This document shows, piece by piece, positions 1 through 8,304 of a stretch of 18,877 bases of DNA. The stretch is from JAADHY01 sp964428935 (GTDB lineage: Bacteria > Planctomycetota > Planctomycetia > Planctomycetales > Planctomycetaceae), in contig CAYSAG010000075.1 of NCBI GenBank assembly GCA_964428935.1, positions 1 through 18,877 on the forward strand, written 5' to 3'. Below the pieces are notes generated by a model that had not been told where the DNA came from, ran no database searches, and saw nothing but the letters and a program-made list of their open reading frames with translations. The translations under genes were made by a program, and so were the position numbers. Positions within the stretch are counted from its first letter, which is position 1. Every line of letters starts with the position of its first letter.

Positions 1-233
1 GTCTCAGACCGACGAACGTCTAAGACCAGCGAGAAAACGCCGTACACCGCGAGATGTTTTGCCAACATCATGAGCGACTACTAGCAACGGTGACCGAGCG
101 GGTTTCGAGCCGAGGGCCGGCCGCGCTGCAAGTTGCCGGCCCTCGAGGACGTAGCCGGACGACGACGTAGTCGCTTCCTCGCCCATTGTCTCGGCCAGAC
201 GATGTCGGCCGTCTTCTCAGCCCCTCGCGACTC
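1..233. other. gene-free left edge with hairpins
   Basis: No reading frame here looks like a real gene. The short minus-strand frame at 4-186 has no recognisable sequence, signal peptide or ribosome binding site. The stretch lies downstream of the minus-strand thioredoxin-like gene. It holds a strong perfect hairpin (111-145, listed separately) and a weaker AT-containing one: GATGTT at 53-58 pairs with AACATC at 64-69. It is best read as the 3' flank of that gene. Confidence 0.5.
111..145 (-). terminator. perfect 11-bp hairpin, candidate terminator
   Basis: CGAGGGCCGGC at 111-121 is exactly complementary to GCCGGCCCTCG at 135-145, with a 13-nt loop. It lies about 90 nt past the stop of the minus-strand thioredoxin-like gene, where a terminator would be expected. 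There is no T-run after the stem on either strand, so it is not a classical intrinsic terminator. It could be a U-tract-less terminator, a 3'-end stabilising stem or an RNA processing site. Confidence 0.4.
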
Positions 234-740
234 TCAGCGCCGACTGGCCGCGTCCTTTTGCAGCGCGGCTTGGCGGACGCGGCTGATTTCCGCGTGCCGG
301 CTGGCCGCTTTGACCAGCAGCGCGTTGTAGGCTTCGGGCGGCACGAAGCCCTCGACGCGTGCGAGCAGCTCCGCTCGCGGGGTCAAAATGACGGTTGCCG
401 GAACGCCTTCAATCTTCAGGACCTTTGCCGCCTTCTTGTTCTGGTCCAAGTCGAGCACGACAGGGACGAAGTCCTGCCGAAGCCGCTGCTGAATCTTTTC
501 CGACGCCAACGTGACGGCTTCCAGCTGGCGACAATAGAGGCAGGACTTCTGCACGAACAGCAGAAGCAGCGGCTTGTCCTGCCGGACGGCCGCTTGGTGC
601 GCTCGTTGCAGGTCGGTGTACCACTTCGGTGGCTGCGGTGCAGTTGGAGAGGCGGGTTCGGCCGCGTTCAGGACGCTGGACATCCAGAGCGTGGCCAGGA
701 AAGTCGCCCAGATCGTCAGGTGGTTTCGCTGCTGAGCCAT
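234..740 (-). CDS. exported thioredoxin-fold protein (CLYC)
   Basis: A 168-residue protein with a signal peptide at residues 1-27 (hydrophobic core about 8-24, cleavage near the LNAA motif) and one thioredoxin-like domain. The redox motif C67-L-Y-C70 follows a strand and the basic KS pair. A GVPA segment supplies the expected cis-proline after the central strands. The sequence resembles the thioredoxin_7/DUF255-like group, which act as thiol-disulfide reductases or carriers in the periplasm. The reading frame is open further upstream, but the ATG at 738-740 is chosen because GGAGAGA precedes it and the signal peptide follows directly. The next gene upstream on the same strand encodes a secreted 30-cysteine protein, a possible client, but 369 bp and a terminator separate them, so they are probably not co-transcribed. 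Export and fold are fairly sure; the substrate is unknown. Confidence 0.85.
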   Translation of the reverse strand: MAQQRNHLTIWATFLATLWMSSVLNAAEPASPTAPQPPKWYTDLQRAHQAAVRQDKPLLLLFVQKSCLYCRQLEAVTLASEKIQQRLRQDFVPVVLDLDQNKKAAKVLKIEGVPATVILTPRAELLARVEGFVPPEAYNALLVKAASRHAEISRVRQAALQKDAASRR

Positions 741-743
741 GTC

Positions 744-750
744 TCTCTCC
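744..750 (-). promoter_or_regulatory. ribosome binding site, thioredoxin-like gene
   Basis: On the minus strand GGAGAGA precedes the ATG at 740, with GGAG 6 nt upstream. This selects the internal ATG that begins a signal peptide over the 55-codon upstream extension of the open frame. Confidence 0.6.
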
Positions 751-989
751 GGCTTCTTGAAACGGTCGAATCTGTTGTGAGTTCGGCAACGCGTTCCGCA
801 CGGGCTGAAAGTGACTTCTCGCCGGCGAGCCGTCGACAACTCGTTCAGTGCGGCTACGGTTCTCTTATCGACCGTTCGGTGTGCGGTCTCTGTGAGATTG
901 CCCACGAACCGACGGCGAATTCGTTCGTTTTCGGGGACGTCGGGCGTGTTTCCGACGGACGTTTCGTGTTGCGGCGCGGTCGGCGCGAG

Positions 990-1026
990 AAAAAACGCCC
1001 CGTGCCGAGGAGGGCGACGGGGCGTT
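990..1026 (-). terminator. Rho-independent terminator of the Cys-rich gene
   Basis: AACGCCCCGT at 994-1003 pairs perfectly with ACGGGGCGTT at 1017-1026, a 10-bp stem with a 13-nt loop. On the minus strand the stem is followed at once by six T residues (the A-run at 990-995; its last two bases are also the foot of the stem). It sits about 84 nt after the stop of the cysteine-rich gene. It is the only hairpin in the window with a clean U-tract, and its orientation matches only the minus strand. Confidence 0.85.
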
Positions 1027-1109
1027 GCTGTGCTGGGCGGTCAACGGTCACGAGGGTCGGTCGTGCGGGCCGCGTTCGCCGAGGCCGGTACCTCCGACCG
1101 GGCTCGTGC

Positions 1110-2063
1110 TCAGTCGAGCAGGTCGATCAGGTCACGAACCTTCGAGCTGATGGCGGCCGACGTCTTTTTGATGGCCGAGGGAACCGGCAGCAGAGCGGTG
1201 CCCTGAGCTTTTGGAGCCTCCGGGGCTTTGGGCGCTTGCGGCGCTTTGGGCGCCGGAGCCGGAGCACAGCCCTCGGCACAGCCGTCGACGCACTCGACGC
1301 ACTTCTTGCCGCAGTTGTCCACCACCTCGTAGCCGCACTTCTCGAGAGCCTCTTTGGCCTCTCGGCGGACACCTTTGTCGCAGTCGGCCAGGGCCGCGGT
1401 CAAGGCCTCGATGACCTCCTTCGTGCAGCAGCACGGGTGCTTCTCCAGCTGGTCGCCGATTTCGTCCGCCGCTTCTTCCCGAACTCGCTCGTCGGCGTCG
1501 TTCAGAGCGTAGATGAACGCCGCCATGATTTCGGGATTGCAGCGAGCGTCGAACCGGTCACCCAGCTCGTCGATTGCCTTGGCCCGGTCCTTTGCGTAGC
1601 AGGCGGTCTGCGACTTGAAGATCAACTCGGCAATCTCGCACGGGTCGGCGTCGCAAACCGGCTTCTCGACGCAGCACTCACCGCAGCCGTCCGCGCACCC
1701 TTTGCCTTTTTCCTTCTGGCAAGCCGGGCAAGGAATGACCGGAGGCGTGCAGGGCTGCTTCACGGCCGGAGCCTCGCACTTGGGCTGAATCGGCTTGGGA
1801 GCGCAGCCAGCGTTCGGAGCCGGCGCGACACACTCCGGCTTGCAGCTCGGCGGAGCCTTGTCACAGACCTTGCGCTGGTACGTGAACAGCTTCTGCTTAC
1901 ACGGCTTGTAGATGACTGGCTTCGCACACTCCGGTGCCTTCGCCTCTCCACAACCTTCCTGGTCGCCGCACGACGGACCGAACAGGTCCAGCACCCCAGC
2001 GTGGGCCGACACGCTGAGGCCGATCGTCGCGACCAACACCGTCAAACCCTTGATCCAACGCAT
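1110..2063 (-). CDS. secreted cysteine-rich HEAT-like protein
   Basis: A 317-residue protein with a signal peptide (residues 1-22, cleavage at AHA before Gly23). The N-terminal half is Cys/Pro/Lys-rich, followed by a helical segment of about 110 residues with HEAT-like helix pairs (around NDADERVREEAADEIG and DCDKGVRREAKEALEK). It ends with a Cys-rich stretch and an Ala/Pro/Lys tail. By hand count there are 30 cysteines, including one CCC and one CC. Similar proteins are, from memory, common in planctomycetes and annotated only as HEAT repeat proteins; their role is unknown and a cell-envelope structural role is a guess. The start at 2063 is firm: AAGGAGAGG lies 7 nt upstream and a textbook signal peptide follows. 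Codon use differs from its neighbours: Ile is 12 ATC to 3 ATT, the reverse of other genes here. With the strong ribosome binding site and terminator, this suggests high expression. Confidence 0.85.
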   Translation of the reverse strand: MRWIKGLTVLVATIGLSVSAHAGVLDLFGPSCGDQEGCGEAKAPECAKPVIYKPCKQKLFTYQRKVCDKAPPSCKPECVAPAPNAGCAPKPIQPKCEAPAVKQPCTPPVIPCPACQKEKGKGCADGCGECCVEKPVCDADPCEIAELIFKSQTACYAKDRAKAIDELGDRFDARCNPEIMAAFIYALNDADERVREEAADEIGDQLEKHPCCCTKEVIEALTAALADCDKGVRREAKEALEKCGYEVVDNCGKKCVECVDGCAEGCAPAPAPKAPQAPKAPEAPKAQGTALLPVPSAIKKTSAAISSKVRDLIDLLD

Positions 2064-2070
2064 ACCGAAA

Positions 2071-2079
2071 CCTCTCCTT
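2071..2079 (-). promoter_or_regulatory. strong Shine-Dalgarno of the Cys-rich gene
   Basis: The minus strand reads AAGGAGAGG, 7 nt before the ATG at 2063. It is the closest match to the anti-Shine-Dalgarno consensus in the window. It fixes the start and rules out the 70-codon upstream extension of the open frame. Confidence 0.8.
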
Positions 2080-2682
2080 TTTCTCTGAGCTGCTGCCCGC
2101 GCCGACTGGGCCCGTCTCGTTACCCCACGCCCTCCGGAAGTCGGAGGAGCCAACGCGTCGTCGACCACCGGTTCGGAATGATGGCTCGATCTCAGCGGCG
2201 CGGCGCTAGCAAACGCCCATGAACCCCGAACACTCTTGGCCGAATAGTCGCCATCACACCGCTTCGCGCCCACGAGGACGCTGTCGGTTCGCCGGTTCCT
2301 GACACTCTTGCTCCCGGCACGGGTTGTTTTGGTTGGTCGTTTCTTGAGTATCGGCGCGGCCTTCGGCCTTCGTTAGAGTCGCTCAACTGTTTGGCCTGTT
2401 ACGACTTAAGCGGTTCGGTCGTTGCGGTGGTGACGGTCGTAACGGACGTGACGATTCTCGCCCTCGTCCCGGAACTGCCGTCCGTCCCAGTCCCGACGCT
2501 CCGACACAGCGCCCGACGCCCCGTCCGCCACTCGCTCGGCCCGACCGGTCCCACCCCGCTCCGCTCGGGCACGCGCTGGGCCCTCGCCTGTCCGGGCGTC
2601 GCCGCCCGCCGGCCTCCGACTCCGACTGCTCGACCCTCCCGTCCCGTTTGTCCCGCTCGTTTCGCCCGGCTGTGAGTTTGGC

Positions 2683-2688
2683 TACAAT
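2683..2688 (+). promoter_or_regulatory. possible -10 element for the lipoprotein gene
   Basis: TACAAT matches TATAAT at five of six positions and lies just after the C-rich stretch in otherwise AT-poor sequence, about 190 nt before the lipoprotein ATG. No good -35 is found at 16-18 nt spacing (TTTCGC at best), so this is tentative. Confidence 0.25.
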
Positions 2689-2880
2689 CGCAAGACGTGC
2701 CGGTCGTTAGAATCGGTCTTTCGAGAAAACCCGGCCGGAAGTCGCCGAGCTCACTCGGCGCGGGTCAACCCGCACCGCTTGCCGAGCTTCCGGCGGCCGG
2801 GCCGGCGTCGTCCTCCCACCGCTTGCTGCGACCCAGCTCAAAACTCCGCTGAACCGACCAAACGCAAAGGGAATTCAGGC

Positions 2881-5391
2881 ATGCGACGTGTGAGTGGCTT
2901 CCTCTCGTTCGGGTCCACGCTCGCCTTGGCGTTGACCCTCTGTCTTGCCGGCTGCTCCGGCCAACAGTCGGACCAAACGTCCGCCGAGAAGCCGCAAGCG
3001 GCGACAGCTGCCCCGAGCGGCTCGTCGCAAAGCTCCACGGCCGCCACCGAGCAGCCGGGTTCGACGGGCAGCCAGACAGCGGGCAGCCCAACCAGCTCGA
3101 CGCCAGAAAGCACCACGCCCACGGCTGCGGAGACAGCTGGGTCAGCCGCGGGTGCCGCCAAACCCAGCGGCCAGGGCCGTTTCTCGGAAACCGCTCCGTC
3201 CGCTTCCGCCGCGGCAGGCAAGCCGAAACCGGCGGAGTCGACCGCTGGCGAGCCGAAGCAGCCGGCGCCCGCGCCGCGAACCTCGCTCGCCGGCCGCTGG
3301 GTCCTGACGCTCACCCAAAACGGCACCGACTTCAAAGCTGCGCTGCTGGAATTCCAACCCTTGGGGCAGCAAGGTCAGACGCCCGTTTTCTCGTGCCGGC
3401 TGGTCGAGACGACCAGCGTGCTGCCGCCAGCTCAGCTCAAGCAGGCCGAGGCGGTCGGCCAGGACGTCCACTTGGTCCTGGCGGTGGAAGAGGACCAAAT
3501 GGACTTTCGCGGGCGGTTTCGCGACGGAACGGTGCGGGGAAACGTGCTGTTCGGTGCCGGCCGCTGTGACCCGGCGCGGTTGGAGCCGACCGAGCTGGAA
3601 ACGCTGAAGAACGAGCGTCTGTACGGGCCGACGCCAGGGCTGTCGGAACTGCGGAAGGCCGTCCAGGCGGACGACCCGGTGGCGGCGGTTGGGGAGTTTT
3701 GTCAGAAGTTTGCGTCCAGCCCGTTGGCGGCCGAGGCGTACGGGCAGTTGCTGTTGCAAGCGGGGTCCAAAGGCTGGGACGCCGCGCAGGTCAAGCAGAT
3801 TGCGGAACGGTACGTGGAGCAGGCCGGACGCTGGGGGCAGCGGTTCGCCGACTTCGCTCGCGTCACGGTCGGGCTCATGCTCAGCAGCGTCAACTACGAC
3901 CCGGACGTGACGCTGGGGCTGCTGGAGCAGGCCGAGCGCCAGGTGCCGGCCGAAATTTTGTCGACTCAACGCGAGGCGCTCGAGGCGGCCAAGGCCAACG
4001 CTCGAGCCGAAAGGGGGCGACGGTTGGTCGAATCCGACGACCCCCAGAAGCGAGCGGAAGGGGCTCGGATTCTGTCCGAGCTGCGTGAGCAACGGCCGTT
4101 CGACCCGAGCATTGCTTACGCTTTGGCTCGTTACGCGGAACGGGAAGGACGAAAAGACGAGGCCATTCGGCTGTACGCCGAGGTGGCGGTGCTGCCCATG
4201 GCCGAGCAAATGCTGTTGCAGCAGTGGGCGTCGCTGGGAAGCAAGGAGTTGCCCAGCGAAGCTTTGGCGCGGCTGTGGAAAGAGAAACACGGGTCGACGG
4301 AGGGACTGGAGGCTTTCCTCGACAAGGTCTACTCGGAGCGAATCTACAGCTTCGCCGAGGCCCGAAAGCAGCCGACGGTTTCGAACGGACACGTCATTCT
4401 GTGCGAGCTCTTCACGGGGTCTCAGTGTCCGCCTTGCGTCGCCGCCGACATTGCCCTGGGCGGCGTGGCTCACACCTACCCCCAGACGGAAGTCGTCGTC
4501 CTGCGTTACCACCAGCACATTCCCGGCCCGGACCCCATGGCCAACCCCGACACCGCTCAGCGGTTCCAGTACTACCAGGCCCGAGGAACGCCCACCTTGG
4601 TCGTCGACGGCCGGAAGGTGTCCGGGGTCGGTGGTTTCCTCATTCACGTGCCCGAGGTTTACGCTCGCATTCGGCGACCCATTGACGAAATTCTGGGCCG
4701 AGCGAGGCCGTCCCGGTCGGTGAAGATTGCTCTGAAGGCCGTGGCCGAAAACGGCGTGCTGAAGGTTTCAGCGAAGGTCGACTCGAAAGAGCCGTTGCCC
4801 GACACAGTTCGGCTGCGTCTGGTCTTGGCCGAAGACGAGGTTTCGTACGTCGCCCGGAACGGCGTCCGAAAGCACGAAATGATTGTTCGGAAAATGTTGG
4901 GCGGGCCGTCGGGTGTGGGGCCGCAGGACGGCCGGCTGTCCTACGAGGGCGAAGTGAGTTTGAGCGACCTGCGGACGCAGTTGGAGTCGTACCTGACGAA
5001 CTTCGAGAAGACGCGCGGCTACCGCTTCCCCGCCCGACCGCTCGACCTCAGAGCCTTGCACGTGGTGGCCTTCGTGCAGGACGACGCGACACGCGAAGTC
5101 TGGCAAACGGCGTTGGTGCCGGTGACAGGCGAGCTGGAAGCGCGCAGCCCGCAGACGGCCGAAAAAGCTTCGTCGTCGAAACCGGCGGCGCAGAAGCCGA
5201 CCGCCAAGGGCGAAAGCCCGGCCAAGGGCGAACGCTCGGCTGCGGAAGCCAAAGCGGTGAAGAAGGCTGCGGGCGGGCAGACGCCTCCGAAGTCGACGCA
5301 GCCGAAGCCGGCCCCGTCCACGCCGAAGGCTCCGTCCACGCAACCGACGTCTGACCAAAAGCAAACGTCGCCGAAGAAGGCTCCTCCCTAG
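2881..5391 (+). CDS. lipoprotein with Omp28-like thioredoxin domain
   Basis: An 836-residue protein. Residues 1-25 are a lipoprotein signal ending in the lipobox L22-A-G-C25, with Ser at +2, which suggests outer-membrane sorting. Then come a Ser/Thr/Ala/Pro/Gln linker (about 26-135), a beta-rich segment starting LAGRWVLTL (about 138-240), a helical, TPR-like region (about 255-480), and a thioredoxin-like domain (about 490-610) with C516-P-P-C519 in the context ELFTGSQCPPC and a later GTPTLVVDG segment. A C-terminal beta-type domain follows (about 615-760, with HEMIVRKML). The last 75 or so residues are a basic Ala/Lys/Pro/Ser/Thr tail. The CPPC domain plus C-terminal domain resembles Omp28/DUF1223-type proteins. 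Start: ATG at 2881 after AAAGGGA, spacing 8, followed by the signal. It is convergent with the M48 gene. Lipid anchoring and fold are well supported; reductase or oxidase activity is inferred only from the CXXC. Confidence 0.85.
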   Translation: MRRVSGFLSFGSTLALALTLCLAGCSGQQSDQTSAEKPQAATAAPSGSSQSSTAATEQPGSTGSQTAGSPTSSTPESTTPTAAETAGSAAGAAKPSGQGRFSETAPSASAAAGKPKPAESTAGEPKQPAPAPRTSLAGRWVLTLTQNGTDFKAALLEFQPLGQQGQTPVFSCRLVETTSVLPPAQLKQAEAVGQDVHLVLAVEEDQMDFRGRFRDGTVRGNVLFGAGRCDPARLEPTELETLKNERLYGPTPGLSELRKAVQADDPVAAVGEFCQKFASSPLAAEAYGQLLLQAGSKGWDAAQVKQIAERYVEQAGRWGQRFADFARVTVGLMLSSVNYDPDVTLGLLEQAERQVPAEILSTQREALEAAKANARAERGRRLVESDDPQKRAEGARILSELREQRPFDPSIAYALARYAEREGRKDEAIRLYAEVAVLPMAEQMLLQQWASLGSKELPSEALARLWKEKHGSTEGLEAFLDKVYSERIYSFAEARKQPTVSNGHVILCELFTGSQCPPCVAADIALGGVAHTYPQTEVVVLRYHQHIPGPDPMANPDTAQRFQYYQARGTPTLVVDGRKVSGVGGFLIHVPEVYARIRRPIDEILGRARPSRSVKIALKAVAENGVLKVSAKVDSKEPLPDTVRLRLVLAEDEVSYVARNGVRKHEMIVRKMLGGPSGVGPQDGRLSYEGEVSLSDLRTQLESYLTNFEKTRGYRFPARPLDLRALHVVAFVQDDATREVWQTALVPVTGELEARSPQTAEKASSSKPAAQKPTAKGESPAKGERSAAEAKAVKKAAGGQTPPKSTQPKPAPSTPKAPSTQPTSDQKQTSPKKAPP

Positions 5392-5547
5392 TCGCGGCGA
5401 GCCGGCACGAGCGGCCGTGGCCGGAATTGGCCTCGTGGAGCGAGCCCGTGTCGGTCCGGCGGAGTGCGGACGCTCGCACGGGGCGGCGCGTGCCCGGCAG
5501 CCGCTCGGCCGCCTTGTGCTTCCGGACCCCGAGGACTGGCGAGCCGC

Positions 5548-7827
5548 TCAGTCCTCCTCGTCTTCGTCCTCCTCTGGCTTCGGGTCCGGCAGTCGAGGCA
5601 GCCCCAAGGCCAGCTCGACTTGTTCAGCCGCGACGGCCAAGCGAGCGTACAGACGAGAGTAAAGCAACTGGAAGCGGTCCAGGAACGTGTCGACCGCCGG
5701 AATGACGCTCCACTCGGCCTCGTCCGGCAGCTCGGGAATCAAGTAGTCGCGCAACTGCAGGTCGCGTTGGGCGTGGTCGAGCGGGTAAAGCCGCGTTCCC
5801 ATGTGCTGGTAGTAGTGCACCAGGCGGTCGTACAGAAGACGAACGGTCTCCAACAGCCGTTCGGCGGCCGCCGGGTGCTGCTCTTGGGACAGCACGTGCG
5901 TCAACAGCAGCGCCCGCTTGACGGCGGCGTGAAGTGGCCCCAGTTCGTCGGCCAGCGAGCCGAGGAACTGCACGTCGTCTTGCAGCGAGTACACTTCGAA
6001 CTGCCGGTCCTGACCGCGTTCGACCTTTCGCTGAACCGAAGGGACTTGCAGCAGTCTGAGCGCGGCGGCCATTCGTCGCGCCACGGCTGCCTCGAAGTGG
6101 TACAGGTGGCCGCTCAACCGGCCCAGCTTTCGTTGCAGTCCGTCTCGCCGCTCGTTCACTTTCGTCAACGAAAGCCAACGCAGCCGTTTGTTCTTCAGCC
6201 GGACGCGAAACAGCGAGACGCCGGCCTGCTTGAACGTGGCCACCACCAGCAGCTCGTTCAGTTCGGACTGCGTGTCGGAGTACTCTTTCAGAATGGCTCG
6301 AGCCCGAGGCAGCAGGTGCAGCATTTCCTGACGAGCCGCTTTCAGTTCGCGAAGTTCGGCGGGCACGTCCTGTGGCGGGTCGGTCAAAGACTTGGGCAAC
6401 GGAAGCGGGCGGAACGGCGGCAACTTCACTTGGAAAAATCGGGCCAGAGTCTTGGCAATGGCCCGCTCTTCCTGTCGTCTGCGAAGAACCTCTTCGGTCG
6501 GACACAGCCTCTCCGGCTCGATCGGTTTGTCCAACGCCCGGCGGTAGAACAGCAAGGTGGCCGCTTTCGCCAACCGCTCGTAGTTTCGGAACAGCACCCT
6601 GGCCGGCGCCCGTTCCAATTGCGGAGGAAGCTGCAACAGGCCGGGAGCCTGCAAACTGCGAACGAAGGCCACACGCTTTCGCATGGCTGGGTGAGTCGAG
6701 AACACACCCTCGCGTTCCGACTCGACCAACCGACGCAACCGTCGCTGCGTGCGTTCGTCAATCAACTCCCGGTTCGCCACAATTAGGCTGGGCAGGCTGT
6801 CGACCAGCCGTCCTTCCTCCCAAAGCGAGGCCAAGTCGTCGACGGCGGCCAGACGGCCCACCTCCAGCTCGACCATGCGAGACATCGTTCGACTGAAGCA
6901 CTCACTGCCCGCCACGTAAGCCTCGTACTGGTCCGCGTCGTACTCCCTCTGCCGGAACAGGTAGAACGTCACGGCGTGTCCGACCCACAGGAAACAAAAC
7001 AGCAACTTTCGCGTCAGCCAGACGACGAAGCGAGCCAGCAGTAGGGGAACCATGTTGTACGAGGTTCCCTGGGTCGACCACCTCGCCAGCCACTCGTCCC
7101 ACTCGTCGCGTTCGTAAACAGCTCGCCCAAACCACTGCAAGACGGCCTGAGCTGCCGCGCCGCACCGTCTGGCCCAGCCTTGCGAAAAGTGGCCCAGCTC
7201 GTGAGCCAGCACGCCCGTCAGTTGCCGAACCGTCAAGCCCTCGACCAGCGGAAGACCAATTGTCAGCACTAGGTCGTTTCTCCAAGCCCCCAGCACGCCG
7301 CCTCGGTAACTGGCGCCGGCGTTGACCCGACAGTCGACGGCAATGGCCGACGGCGCCGGAGCTCCCACGGCCTCGGCAATGCGCTGCACCCACTCGAACA
7401 GAAACGGTTCCGCCTCGCGCTTCAAGTACCGCTGCTCCTGGTCCGATGACTCTCCGGCCAGCAGCGGTTTCAACAACGCGACGAACATGGCCGAGCCGCC
7501 GACAATCGGAACCAGCACGGCCAGCAACCCGGCTCTGACCGAGTCCGCGGACGAGGCCACCTCGGGAAAGTGCAGGCTGTACCAGGCGACAAGCGCGCCC
7601 GCGGCCAACAGCAGCGAGAAGTAGACCAGCACCAACACGACCACCACCAGGAACGCCGCCAAGACCGCCAGACGGTACCCGAGCGTCGGCCGGTGCTGCG
7701 TCTGAACCGGACCCCGCAGCGACTGCCGCAGCTGCTGCCAAACCTGTTCGCGCGACGCTTGCTCTCGCTTCTGCAAAGACCGCTCTCCACCCCGAGCGGC
7801 CGAACTCGGTCGACTCGTTTCCGACAT
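5548..7827 (-). CDS. membrane M48 metalloprotease with long C-terminus
   Basis: A 759-residue protein. The N-terminal cytosolic segment is followed by hydrophobic spans at about 52-84, 99-120 and 262-290. The zinc motif H209-E-L-G-H213 sits in LTGVLAHELGHFSQG, and the third ligand is probably E295 in REYDADQYEA, both typical of HtpX/Ste24-like M48 peptidases. A THPAMRKRV segment matches the usual M48 domain end. After it come over 300 residues of mainly charged helical sequence with no known domain, ending in an acidic tail (KPEEDEDEED). Bacterial HtpX is about 290 residues, so this is far longer. The family degrades misfolded membrane proteins. The ATG at 7827 is chosen because upstream open sequence lacks protein character; AGGAG is 14 nt away, rather far. 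Catalytic residues look intact. The extension may recruit substrates or partners, which is inference. Confidence 0.85.
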   Translation of the reverse strand: MSETSRPSSAARGGERSLQKREQASREQVWQQLRQSLRGPVQTQHRPTLGYRLAVLAAFLVVVVLVLVYFSLLLAAGALVAWYSLHFPEVASSADSVRAGLLAVLVPIVGGSAMFVALLKPLLAGESSDQEQRYLKREAEPFLFEWVQRIAEAVGAPAPSAIAVDCRVNAGASYRGGVLGAWRNDLVLTIGLPLVEGLTVRQLTGVLAHELGHFSQGWARRCGAAAQAVLQWFGRAVYERDEWDEWLARWSTQGTSYNMVPLLLARFVVWLTRKLLFCFLWVGHAVTFYLFRQREYDADQYEAYVAGSECFSRTMSRMVELEVGRLAAVDDLASLWEEGRLVDSLPSLIVANRELIDERTQRRLRRLVESEREGVFSTHPAMRKRVAFVRSLQAPGLLQLPPQLERAPARVLFRNYERLAKAATLLFYRRALDKPIEPERLCPTEEVLRRRQEERAIAKTLARFFQVKLPPFRPLPLPKSLTDPPQDVPAELRELKAARQEMLHLLPRARAILKEYSDTQSELNELLVVATFKQAGVSLFRVRLKNKRLRWLSLTKVNERRDGLQRKLGRLSGHLYHFEAAVARRMAAALRLLQVPSVQRKVERGQDRQFEVYSLQDDVQFLGSLADELGPLHAAVKRALLLTHVLSQEQHPAAAERLLETVRLLYDRLVHYYQHMGTRLYPLDHAQRDLQLRDYLIPELPDEAEWSVIPAVDTFLDRFQLLYSRLYARLAVAAEQVELALGLPRLPDPKPEEDEDEED

Positions 7828-8211
7828 GGGTCCGTCCCGGTCTCCTGGCTCAACACCCACACACTTCCAGCTTGGACGGCGCGGCTTCACCGCAGCGACT
7901 TCTGGACCTGAACGACTTCGAGGACTTCTGGACCCGAGTGTCCGCGGGCCGCGTGCCCCGACGTCCTTCTGCACGCTGTTTCGGGAAAGGGTGGAGCGAC
8001 TCGCTGCTCGCCGGCCCGCCCCGTGGCGTCCGCCGTCCAGTCCGCCGCGGAGGAGACACCGCCTCTCAAGCGCCCGCTCGCGCCTCTCGACGCAGCTCGC
8101 TGAGTTCGACCCGACGGGTTCTGAACGGCCAGCACGAAAGACGGCCTGCTGGCGGTCCAACACGCGACGGGAAAGCGAGAGACCTCCGTCCGAACGGCCG
8201 CACAGTCGCTC

Positions 8212-8231
8212 GGGACGTTCCGCAACGTCCC
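8212..8231 (-). terminator. perfect 8-bp hairpin with tetraloop
   Basis: GGGACGTT at 8212-8219 pairs with AACGTCCC at 8224-8231 around a CCGC loop. It lies about 130 nt past the stop of the thioredoxin/NHL gene on the minus strand. There is no U-tract, so termination is only possible; it may instead be part of the M48 leader RNA. Confidence 0.3.
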
Positions 8232-8304
8232 GCGACGCGCGGCACGGCCGGCCGAGGGTGGACCTGCTTTCGCTCCGCGCCCACACAGCCACTCAGACCT
8301 GTCC

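Larger units (their letters stand above)
741..1109. other. intergenic region between two secreted-protein genes
   Basis: No gene is supported here. It contains the terminator of the upstream cysteine-rich gene (990-1026). It should also hold the promoter of the thioredoxin-like gene between about 745 and 985, but I could not pick out a convincing -35/-10 pair. The open frames crossing it on both strands lack family resemblance. Confidence 0.5.
2064..2880. other. 817-bp divergent intergenic region
   Basis: This stretch separates two divergently transcribed exported-protein genes and should hold both promoters. No coding frame is convincing: the frames at 2192-2386 (minus) and 2391-2675 (plus) are low-complexity and resemble nothing known. 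From about 2455 to 2670 the plus strand is markedly C-rich and poor in A, unlike the coding regions. A possible -10 element for the plus-strand lipoprotein gene is listed separately. Confidence 0.5.

Noticed and set aside
186..2222. 678-codon plus-strand open frame
   Set aside because: It is antisense to the thioredoxin-like and Cys-rich genes, is Arg/Leu-rich and has no family resemblance. Such long shadows are expected where GC-rich codon use avoids stops on the other strand.
2391..2675. possible 94-residue plus-strand gene
   Set aside because: Low-complexity Pro/Arg/Ser product from a C-rich stretch, with no ribosome binding site or similarity.
5464..6786. 440-codon plus-strand open frame
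   Set aside because: Antisense to the M48 C-terminal extension, with no recognisable sequence.
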